From Bacteroidota bacterium (GTDB lineage: Bacteria; Bacteroidota; Bacteroidia; Bacteroidales; Prolixibacteraceae), in contig JAMDDG010000155.1 of the NCBI GenBank assembly GCA_023488865.1, forward strand, positions 1-6,084: DNA of 6,084 bases, given 5' to 3'. Both the position numbers and the translations under genes were made by a program. This document shows, piece by piece, positions 1 through 5,171 of this stretch. The notes under the pieces are model-generated. The model was not told the origin of the DNA, ran no database searches, and saw nothing but the letters and a program-made list of their open reading frames with translations. The stretch's first letter is position 1. The number at the start of each line of letters is the position of its first letter.

Positions 1-351
1 AACATTTCGGTGGTTGCCCTCGATGTGTGCGATGGTATCAAAGCAAAAGGCTATTCCTGGGTAGAAAAACCCTACGAAATAGCCGATCTCGAAGGCGCAT
101 TTCTGGTATATGCCTGCACCAGCATCCGCGAATTAAACCAAAGAATAAAGACCGATGGCGAAAGCAGCGGGATACTCACGAATGTGGTTGATAATCCGGG
201 CTTATGCGATTTCGTATCGCCGGCCATTTACAAACATGGTCCTATCACCGTTGCAGTAGGCTCAAATGCGCAGGAGGTGCGCCGTGCCATCGCCATTCGG
301 GATAAAATCAAAGAAAATTTAGAAAATGATGCAGAAATCTTCGTACGGTAA
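1..351 (+). CDS. Precorrin-2 dehydrogenase / sirohydrochlorin ferrochelatase (short siroheme synthase), 5' end missing
   Basis: The reading frame is open from base 1 and has no convincing start in the window. The GTG at 10 lies inside the conserved Rossmann region, so the true start is upstream. About 116 residues remain. By family knowledge the enzyme oxidises precorrin-2 with NAD+ and inserts Fe2+ to give siroheme, in the cytoplasm. In the fragment, NVVD (residues 61-64) matches the segment carrying the catalytic Asp of CysG (Asp104). The block PAIYKHGPITVAVGS matches the following conserved strand and contains the equivalent of the CysG Ser128. The usual GG-T-SP stretch is replaced by NAQEV. 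The protein ends soon after the RRAIAIRDKI helix and lacks the long C-terminal helical domain of CysG or Met8p. Allowing about 35-40 missing residues, full length would be near 155 aa, like the short B. subtilis-type enzyme. It overlaps the methyltransferase gene by 26 bases, so the two are surely co-transcribed. Either activity could have been lost; sequence alone cannot tell. Confidence 0.88.
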   Translation, partial: NISVVALDVCDGIKAKGYSWVEKPYEIADLEGAFLVYACTSIRELNQRIKTDGESSGILTNVVDNPGLCDFVSPAIYKHGPITVAVGSNAQEVRRAIAIRDKIKENLENDAEIFVR

Positions 352-1087
352 AGTGTGGCTGGTTGGTTTTGGCCCGGGCGACCCCGAATTGCTGACGATA
401 AAAGGATACAAACTGATAAAAACAGCCGACATCATTTTCTATGATGACCTGTTAAACAAAGAGTTCCTTTTAAAATTTCCTTCCGAAAAAGTCTACGTCG
501 GTAAACGCAAAGGCAACCATAGCATTGAGCAATCGGAAATTAACGTGCTGCTTTATGAAGCCGCCATTGCAGGGAAAACGGTTGTCCGCCTCAAAGGCGG
601 CGACCCCATGCTGTTCGCCCACGGAGGCGAAGAAATTGACTATTTAGAACGACGGAATATTGAGGTAGAGGTAGTCCCGGGCATTACGGCAGCGCTTGCT
701 GCAGCCGCTTTTACACATATACCGTTAACACACAGGGGGGTATCCTCTTCCGTTTCGTTTATCACAGGCCATGCCAACAGGGAGATCCATGTTCCCCTAT
801 CGGGGACGCTTGTGTACTACATGGGCGCATCCAACCTTCGGACCATCGCGGAGGAAGTCGTTCGAAAAGGATGGCCGGCCGATACCCCTGTTTTGCTCGT
901 ATACAATGTTTCAGGCATCGATCAGGAGGAGTATTGTACGACACTGCAAAAAACCATCGATCAACCCGGTCAGTACAAAACCCCGTTGATCATTATTATC
1001 GGCGAAGTTGTCCGGTTGAAACACAACTATACCATAGACTACATCCGGTCGGAATTCAGCGAACATCAGGTTGTTGTTGGTTCGTAA
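326..1087 (+). CDS. cobA: Uroporphyrinogen-III C-methyltransferase (SUMT)
   Basis: This 253-residue protein has the usual length for a stand-alone SUMT. By family knowledge it uses two S-adenosylmethionines to methylate uroporphyrinogen III at C2 and C7, giving precorrin-2, the branch point to siroheme and cobalamin. Visible motifs in order are VGFGPGDPELLT (residues 13-24, the glycine-rich SAM loop), YVGKRKG (57-63), RLKGGDP (88-94), VPGIT (117-121), PLTHRG (133-138) and FITGH (145-149), all hallmarks of the family. Two adjacent in-frame ATGs (326 and 329) could start it; neither has a clear Shine-Dalgarno site, which is normal for Bacteroidota. It begins inside the end of the siroheme synthase gene in another frame, so translational coupling is likely. 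The order dehydrogenase/ferrochelatase then methyltransferase matches the domain order of the fused CysG protein. The symbol cobA follows usual SUMT naming; sumT would be equally valid. Confidence 0.95.
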   Translation: MMQKSSYGKVWLVGFGPGDPELLTIKGYKLIKTADIIFYDDLLNKEFLLKFPSEKVYVGKRKGNHSIEQSEINVLLYEAAIAGKTVVRLKGGDPMLFAHGGEEIDYLERRNIEVEVVPGITAALAAAAFTHIPLTHRGVSSSVSFITGHANREIHVPLSGTLVYYMGASNLRTIAEEVVRKGWPADTPVLLVYNVSGIDQEEYCTTLQKTIDQPGQYKTPLIIIIGEVVRLKHNYTIDYIRSEFSEHQVVVGS

Positions 1088-1118
1088 CCGGCACCATGTT
1101 TATTTCGTAAAATTGTTC

Positions 1119-1137
1119 ATCGGGATTTCTATCCGAT
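1119..1137 (+). promoter_or_regulatory. Small hairpin between cobA and the transporter gene
   Basis: ATCGG at 1119-1123 and CCGAT at 1133-1137 are perfect inverted copies. With one bulged G (1124) the stem extends by AT/AT around a TTCT loop. It lies 32 bases after the cobA stop and just before the candidate -7 element at 1145. It could be a weak terminator for the siroheme operon (T-rich sequence follows) or an operator for the next gene. The sequence does not decide between these. Confidence 0.3.
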
Positions 1138-1144
1138 TTCTGGC

Positions 1145-1152
1145 TATTTTTG
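1145..1152 (+). promoter_or_regulatory. Candidate Bacteroidota -7 element (TAnnTTTG)
   Basis: TATTTTTG matches the TAnnTTTG consensus of the main Bacteroidota sigma factor exactly. It lies 24 bases before the ATG at 1177, which would give a short leader. The -33 element is weak: only TTTC at 1126-1129 lies at roughly the right distance. A promoter here fits the 89-base gap after cobA and would let the transporter be expressed separately from the siroheme genes. Confidence 0.45.
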
Positions 1153-1176
1153 CCTAATTGTTTTAAATAGAAATTG

Positions 1177-1815
1177 ATGGATCAAACAGAAAAACTTTAC
1201 CAACAGGCATACCGCTTAAGCCTGTTTACGATCTTTTACAATATCGTCGAAGGAGTAGTATCCATGCTGCTGGGTTACCAGGACGAAACCCTTACCCTGT
1301 TTGGCTTTGGCGTCGACAGCTTTATTGAGGTACTGTCAGGGATAGGCATTGCCATCATGATCAGGCGCATCAAACAGTACCCTGATAGTCCCAAAAGCGG
1401 GTTTGAAACAACGGCCTTAAAGATTACCGGCGCCTCATTTTACCTGCTCTCCGCCGGACTTTTAATTGGCATTGTAGTCAACCTCATCCACCATCACAAG
1501 CCGGAGACCACCCTCTGGGGCGTCGTTATCTCATCCATCTCCATTGCCGTAATGACATGGTTAATGTTAACCAAAAAGAGCGTTGGTAAAAAACTCGATT
1601 CTGAACCCATTATCTCCGACGGGAATTGCACCAAAATCTGCGTATATATGTCCATCGTACTGCTGGCTTCAAGTCTTATTTATGAGCTTACAGGTTTTGC
1701 CTATGCAGATGTTATTGGTGCTGCCGGATTGATCTATTTCTCCCTGTCGGAAGGGAAAGAAGCTTTTGAAAAGGCAGAGAACAAAAGTTGCAGCTGTAGC
1801 TGCGGATGCGATTAG
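1177..1815 (+). CDS. Small CDF-like cation transporter with Cys-substituted metal site and Cys-rich tail
   Basis: A 212-residue membrane protein with about six predicted membrane segments (near residues 14-33, 41-63, 81-103, 112-131, 155-171, 176-191). The pattern resembles the transmembrane domain of cation diffusion facilitators, which exchange divalent metal ions for protons across the inner membrane. In segment 2, FGFGVDSFIEVLSG gives D47-xxx-E51 where typical CDFs have H/DxxxD. Before segment 5, SDGNCTKIC aligns by eye with the AD-A-x-H-S-x-x-D motif but has C151 and C155 in place of His and Asp. The cytoplasmic C-terminal domain of ordinary CDFs is absent; instead the protein ends in CSCSCGCD, a likely metal-binding tail. 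I chose ATG 1177 over the in-frame TTG at 1174. The Cys ligands suggest a soft metal (Cu, Cd, Hg or Zn), but the substrate is not known. It lies upstream of a copper regulator and exporter on the same strand. A remote non-CDF transporter is possible but less likely. Confidence 0.75.
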   Translation: MDQTEKLYQQAYRLSLFTIFYNIVEGVVSMLLGYQDETLTLFGFGVDSFIEVLSGIGIAIMIRRIKQYPDSPKSGFETTALKITGASFYLLSAGLLIGIVVNLIHHHKPETTLWGVVISSISIAVMTWLMLTKKSVGKKLDSEPIISDGNCTKICVYMSIVLLASSLIYELTGFAYADVIGAAGLIYFSLSEGKEAFEKAENKSCSCSCGCD

Positions 1816-1892
1816 TAAAAGGGAAGGCTGATTATAGAACAGGTAGCTGATACAATTAAGAAACCGTTTAAAATTAGATTATTTGGCGTTTC

Positions 1893-1976
1893 CTTTGTGA
1901 AATCTTGGTGTTTTAGTGTCTTTGTGGCAGGAAAAAAATAGCCACTTAGGCTCAAAGACACCAAGGTTTCACAAAG
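1893..1976. repeat. Large imperfect inverted repeat (CTTTGTG family), copy 1
   Basis: Two 36-base arms, 1893-1928 and 1941-1976, are inverted copies agreeing at 29 of 36 positions by hand alignment. They are separated by a 12-base A-rich loop. The arms are built of degenerate CTTTGTG units (at 1893, 1904, 1912 and 1920). The outer 19 bases of each arm agree except at one position; the inner part is more diverged. The repeat fills much of the 224-base gap between the transporter and regulator genes, which otherwise shows nothing recognisable. As RNA it would form a long hairpin that could terminate or insulate transcription. A related copy lies at 4987-5067. Confidence 0.8.
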
Positions 1977-2025
1977 AATTTTAACTGAAAAGAGAAATTA
2001 TAAAATTTTAAATTGTCTCTAAAAC

Positions 2026-2032
2026 AAGGAGG
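2026..2032 (+). promoter_or_regulatory. Strong Shine-Dalgarno site for the AraC-type regulator
   Basis: AAGGAGG lies 7 bases before the ATG at 2040, an ideal ribosome-binding site. It settles the start at 2040 rather than at the in-frame TTG at 2013. The other genes here lack such a site, as is usual in Bacteroidota, so this one stands out. Confidence 0.75.
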
Positions 2033-2039
2033 ATTTCAG

Positions 2040-2600
2040 ATGCAATATTTTATCAAAAACATGGTTTGCAACCGCTGTATCATGGTGGTACAACAGCTGT
2101 TCGAAGAGTTGGGCCATCCACCCGTACGCATTTCGCTTGGAGAGGTGGAAACTGTCAATCCGATCTTTCCCGACGAGCTCGGACAACTCCGGAAAAGACT
2201 GGTCGGCTACGGCTTTGAGTTAATTGACGACAACAAAAGCCAACTGATTGAAAAGATCAAGAATACCATTATCCAGCTGGTGCACCACAGCAACGATGAT
2301 TCGAAAGTGAACCATTCGAGTTACATCGAATCACACCTTAACAGGGATTACGCCTACCTGAGCGCCCTTTTTTCGGAAGTAGAAGGCACCACCATCGAAA
2401 AATACATTATCCACCAAAAAATAGAACGGGTAAAGGAGCTTTTGGTTTACGACGAACTGACCCTTAGCGAAATTGCCGATAAGATGGGCTACAGCAACGT
2501 GGCCTACCTCTCCAGCCAGTTTAAAAAAATAACCGGATTAACGCCCAGCCACTTCAAACAGGTCAAAGAGAACAAACGCAAACCGTTGGACCAGGTCTGA
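2040..2600 (+). CDS. AraC-family transcriptional regulator with N-terminal CxxC (HMA-like) metal-binding segment
   Basis: A 186-residue two-part protein. Residues 1-65 begin QYFIKNMVCNRC: C10 and C13 form a CxxC in the position and context of the GMTCxxC loop of heavy-metal-associated domains, followed by an amphipathic helix (14-24), a strand (29-39) and a second helix (44-57). Residues about 95-178 are an AraC-type double helix-turn-helix: the first near 104-128, the second LTLSEIADKMGYSNVAYLSS (140-159), followed by the conserved FKKITGLTPSHFK. There is no cupin-type sugar-binding domain. The likely role is a cytoplasmic metal-responsive DNA-binding regulator, sensing Cu(I) or a similar soft ion through the Cys pair. 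It ends 84 bases before copA on the same strand, so copA is its obvious target; the transporter upstream is a second candidate. A perfect AAGGAGG fixes the start. The AT-rich leader contains a 10-base palindrome, TAAAATTTTA (2001-2010), of unknown meaning. Whether it activates or represses is unknown. Confidence 0.85.
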   Translation: MQYFIKNMVCNRCIMVVQQLFEELGHPPVRISLGEVETVNPIFPDELGQLRKRLVGYGFELIDDNKSQLIEKIKNTIIQLVHHSNDDSKVNHSSYIESHLNRDYAYLSALFSEVEGTTIEKYIIHQKIERVKELLVYDELTLSEIADKMGYSNVAYLSSQFKKITGLTPSHFKQVKENKRKPLDQV

Positions 2601-2657
2601 ACCTGAAAATCTTATAAATAATAGCAGAAATATCATAACAAACATGTTGCATCCGGA

Positions 2658-2670
2658 CTTTACCTTTACC
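2658..2670 (+). promoter_or_regulatory. Candidate copA promoter / regulator-binding region
   Basis: A tandem direct repeat CTTTACCTTTAC (2658-2669) lies 15 bases before the copA start. Inside it TACCTTTA (2661-2668) differs from the TAnnTTTG -7 consensus only in the last base. No -33 element is visible at the normal distance; a TTG at 2647-2649 is too close. A promoter lacking a good -33 box would fit activation by the adjacent AraC-type regulator, but this is inference. Confidence 0.27.
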
Positions 2671-2684
2671 AAAAATTGTAAGTT

Positions 2685-4910
2685 ATGGATTCAGTCCTCA
2701 AAAAGAGCTTCCCGGTTACGGGATTAAGTTGTGCCTCCTGTGCGATGAGTGTAGAAAGTATGCTCAAGTCCCAAAAGGGGGTGATCAATGCCTCTGTCAA
2801 TTACGCCAATTCAACCGCCTTCGTAGAATATACCGCCGGAACGGCCTCTGCATCCGATTTCAAATCTGCCATTCAGTCGATCGGTTATGATTTACTGATC
2901 GAAGAGGAGAGCGCCGACCACAGGGATGAGATCCAACAATCACACCTCAAAGAACTCAAAAAGAACACGATCTGGGCCACCCTGCTGGCGTTACCTGTAG
3001 TCATCCTGGCGATGTTCTTCATGGAGCTTCCCTATGTCAACTGGATCATGCTGGTGCTGGCTGCCCCTGTCGTTGGGTGGTTTGGGCGCAACTTTTTTGT
3101 TAACGCCTATAATCAGGCGAAGCACGGCGCCGCCAATATGGATACGCTGGTTGCCCTGAGCACCGGCATCTCCTTTCTTTTTAGCGCCTTCAACACCTTT
3201 TTCCCGCAGCTCTGGCACAACCAGGGGATTCATCCTCCGGTCTATTTTGAGGCTTCCGCTGTAGTCATCGCATTCATATTGTTAGGGAAAGTTCTGGAAG
3301 AGAGGGCCAAATCGAACACCTCCTCCGCCATCAAAAAATTGATAGGCCTGCAACCCAAAACCGTTCGAATCATCCAAACCGATGGTAGCGAAGTAGAAAT
3401 ATCCATCTCGCAAGTCCGGAAAGGCGACCAGCTACTGGTTAAACCGGGCGATAAAATACCTGTGGACGGCGAACTCCTATCGGGTTCCTCTTTTGTGGAC
3501 GAAAGCAGCATCACGGGCGAATCGCTTCCTGTCGAGAAGGTGCAGGGGACCAATGTTTTTGCGGGCACCCTGAACCAAAAAGGAAGCTTTGTCATTTCCG
3601 CACAAAAAGTCGGTGGCGATACCGTTCTGGCTCAGATCATTAAAATGGTGCAGGAGGCGCAGGGTAGCAAACCTCCGGTACAGAAACTGGCCGACAAGAT
3701 TGCAGGCGTCTTTGTCCCTGTAGTGATGGGGATTGCCCTGCTCACTTTTGTCCTCTGGATGATCCTTGGCGGAGAAAACGCCTTCACCCATGCCCTGCTC
3801 GCCATGGTTTCGGTGCTGGTGATCGCCTGTCCGTGTGCGCTGGGATTAGCCACCCCGACTGCCATCATGGTGGGAATCGGGAAAGGGGCCGAAAACGGCA
3901 TCCTGATCAAAGATGCTGAAAGCCTGGAGCTGGCGCACAAAGTGAACGCCATCGTGCTGGACAAGACCGGCACCATCAGCGAAGGAAAGCCGGTCGTCAC
4001 TGACCTGACCTGGAACATTCCGGCTACGGAACAGGCTGAACTTCAACAAATACTCTTCACCATCGAGTCGCTGTCGGAACACCCTTTGGCCGATGCGGTA
4101 GCAGCCTATTTAAGTACTGATGCGACGGAACGAATCACCCTTGATCACTTTGAAAGCATCACAGGGAGAGGGGTAAAAGCACAATACAAAGGGAAAACGT
4201 ATCTGGTTGGCAACCAAAAACTCCTGAGCGACCATCATGTTAAGCTACCGGAAAGTTGGGAGTCCAACATCCTGGTAAGGGAAAAAGAGGCCGATACCAT
4301 CGTCTGTTTTGCGGTAGATAACGGGTTGGCAGCCATCATAGCCATCGCCGACAAAATCAAGGATAGCTCGGCCAAAGCCATAGCCGATCTGCAAAAACAG
4401 GGCATCGAAGTACACATGCTTACCGGTGACAATGCCCAAACTGCCAAAGCGGTAGCGGAAAAGGTCGGGATAAAAAGCTATAAAGCCGAAGTAATGCCCT
4501 CAAACAAGGCCGATTTCGTCAAAGAGTTGCAGCGGAACGGGAAAGTGGTGGCCATGGTGGGAGACGGCATCAACGACTCACAGGCGCTGGCCCAGGCCGA
4601 TGTTAGCATCGCCATGGGCAAGGGCTCCGACATTGCCATGGATGTGGCCAAGATGACCATTATCTCTTCCGATCTTCAACTGATCTCCAAAGCCATTAGG
4701 TTGTCCAAACTCACGGTAGGTTCCATTCACCAGAACCTTTTCTGGGCATTTATCTACAACCTGATCGGGATTCCCGTTGCGGCCGGACTGCTCTACCCCA
4801 TCTGGGGATTTATGCTGAACCCGATGATCGCCGGCGCGGCCATGGCCATGAGCTCGGTTTCGGTGGTCACCAATAGCCTTCGTTTGAAAACAAAGTACCT
4901 TAAAATTTAA
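2685..4910 (+). CDS. copA: Cu(I)-exporting P1B-type ATPase
   Basis: A complete 741-residue heavy-metal P-type ATPase of normal length. By family knowledge it uses ATP to pump Cu(I) out of the cytoplasm across the inner membrane. Domains in order: one N-terminal HMA domain with GLSCASC (C16, C19); four membrane segments (about 95-114, 117-135, 152-172, 187-204); actuator domain with TGES (277-280); two segments (about 340-361, 367-388), the second carrying the CPC metal site (382-384); phosphorylation motif DKTGT (D426); nucleotide-binding domain with SEHP (464-467); LTGDN (579-583) and GDGIND (626-631); two final segments. Y691-N692-x4-P697 and M720-xx-S723-S724 are the Cu(I) (P1B-1) signatures in the last two segments, which argues against a Zn/Cd pump. 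No copZ-like chaperone gene is next to it. The regulator just upstream carries its own CxxC. All catalytic residues are present and the gene looks intact. The start at 2685 gives a normal HMA N-terminus. Confidence 0.96.
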   Translation: MDSVLKKSFPVTGLSCASCAMSVESMLKSQKGVINASVNYANSTAFVEYTAGTASASDFKSAIQSIGYDLLIEEESADHRDEIQQSHLKELKKNTIWATLLALPVVILAMFFMELPYVNWIMLVLAAPVVGWFGRNFFVNAYNQAKHGAANMDTLVALSTGISFLFSAFNTFFPQLWHNQGIHPPVYFEASAVVIAFILLGKVLEERAKSNTSSAIKKLIGLQPKTVRIIQTDGSEVEISISQVRKGDQLLVKPGDKIPVDGELLSGSSFVDESSITGESLPVEKVQGTNVFAGTLNQKGSFVISAQKVGGDTVLAQIIKMVQEAQGSKPPVQKLADKIAGVFVPVVMGIALLTFVLWMILGGENAFTHALLAMVSVLVIACPCALGLATPTAIMVGIGKGAENGILIKDAESLELAHKVNAIVLDKTGTISEGKPVVTDLTWNIPATEQAELQQILFTIESLSEHPLADAVAAYLSTDATERITLDHFESITGRGVKAQYKGKTYLVGNQKLLSDHHVKLPESWESNILVREKEADTIVCFAVDNGLAAIIAIADKIKDSSAKAIADLQKQGIEVHMLTGDNAQTAKAVAEKVGIKSYKAEVMPSNKADFVKELQRNGKVVAMVGDGINDSQALAQADVSIAMGKGSDIAMDVAKMTIISSDLQLISKAIRLSKLTVGSIHQNLFWAFIYNLIGIPVAAGLLYPIWGFMLNPMIAGAAMAMSSVSVVTNSLRLKTKYLKI

Positions 4911-4945
4911 GAGTTGGTAGAAGTTTTTACAAAAAAAATCGTCTT

Positions 4946-4962
4946 TTGTCCAGATAGGACAA
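4946..4962. terminator. Possible terminator hairpin after copA
   Basis: TTGTCC (4946-4951) and GGACAA (4957-4962) form a perfect 6-bp stem with a 5-base loop, 36 bases after the copA stop. No T-run follows on the plus strand. Read on the minus strand it is followed, after a few bases, by eight T residues (complement of the A-run at 4932-4939), so it fits a terminator for transcripts coming from the right better than for copA. The stem is short and the call is weak. Confidence 0.3.
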
Positions 4963-4986
4963 TATCGTATAGTTAATCCGTTTTTG

Positions 4987-5067
4987 CTTAGTGACCTTCG
5001 TGTAAATCCTTCGGACCCTTTGTGGTGACATTTAAATATTTAAACACAAAGGCCCCAAAGTACAACA
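4987..5067. repeat. CTTTGTG-family inverted repeat, copy 2, interrupted by the group II intron
   Basis: The left arm (about 4987-5026) holds degenerate CTTnGTG units at 4987, 4996, 5009 and 5018. The right arm starts with CACAAAGG (5045-5052), the exact inverse of CCTTTGTG (5017-5024), continues with CAAAG (5056-5060), and stops where the intron begins. The centre is a perfect 14-base palindrome of A and T (5031-5044). The right arm is about 25 bases against about 40 on the left, which suggests it was cut by the intron. Between copA and the repeat I see only the hairpin listed separately. Confidence 0.6.
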
Positions 5068-5070
5068 GTA

Positions 5071-5111
5071 GAGTAGAGCGGGGAAGGCAAAATAACCTTC
5101 CCTACCCCCTC
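5071..5111 (-). ncRNA. Group II intron domain VI with predicted branch-point A
   Basis: On the minus strand GGGAAGG and CCTTCCC form the inner stem around a T-rich loop. The outer stem is made of GAG with CTC plus a G-rich run paired through G-C and G-T pairs. One A (complement of T5074) is left bulged close to the 3' base of the stem, where the branch-point adenosine of a lariat-forming intron is expected. The pairing was worked out by hand; the middle of the stem is irregular. Confidence 0.72.
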
Positions 5112-5114
5112 GTC

Positions 5115-5147
5115 AAACCGTACGTGCGGTTTTCCCGCATACGGCTT
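5115..5147 (-). ncRNA. Group II intron domain V
   Basis: On the minus strand AAGCCGTATGCGG and CCGCACGTACGGTTT pair into the two-part stem of domain V, the catalytic core of group II introns. It has a 2-base CG bulge on the 3' side, a GAAAA loop and the conserved AGC triad near the base. Length (33) and sequence agree closely with bacterial domain V elements as I know them. It starts 24 bases after the maturase stop codon. Confidence 0.9.
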
Positions 5148-5171
5148 TCCTATAAATTTCTTCGCAAGCAT

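Noticed and set aside
326..351. Possible frameshift that split a fused CysG protein
   Set aside because: SUMT has its own pair of ATG codons and normal stand-alone length, and the upstream product has a plausible natural end. Overlapping separate genes explain it better than a mutation.
762..1110. Small open frames on both strands within and just past cobA
   Set aside because: They overlap conserved SUMT coding sequence and show no motif or ribosome-binding site of their own.
2001..2010. Palindrome TAAAATTTTA as an operator
   Set aside because: It is only A and T in an AT-rich leader, so chance occurrence is likely. It is mentioned with the gene but not called as a site.
2013..2039. TTG start giving a 9-residue N-terminal extension of the AraC-type regulator
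   Set aside because: The ideal AAGGAGG is correctly spaced for ATG 2040 and would be inside the coding region for the TTG start; the HMA-like strand begins right after M at 2040.
2991..4660. Several minus-strand open frames of 60-128 aa across copA
   Set aside because: All overlap the clearly coding copA frame and have low-complexity, family-free sequences typical of antisense shadow frames.
1893..5067. CRISPR-like repeats
   Set aside because: The repeated units are short, degenerate and arranged as inverted arms in two separate places, with no regular spacers.
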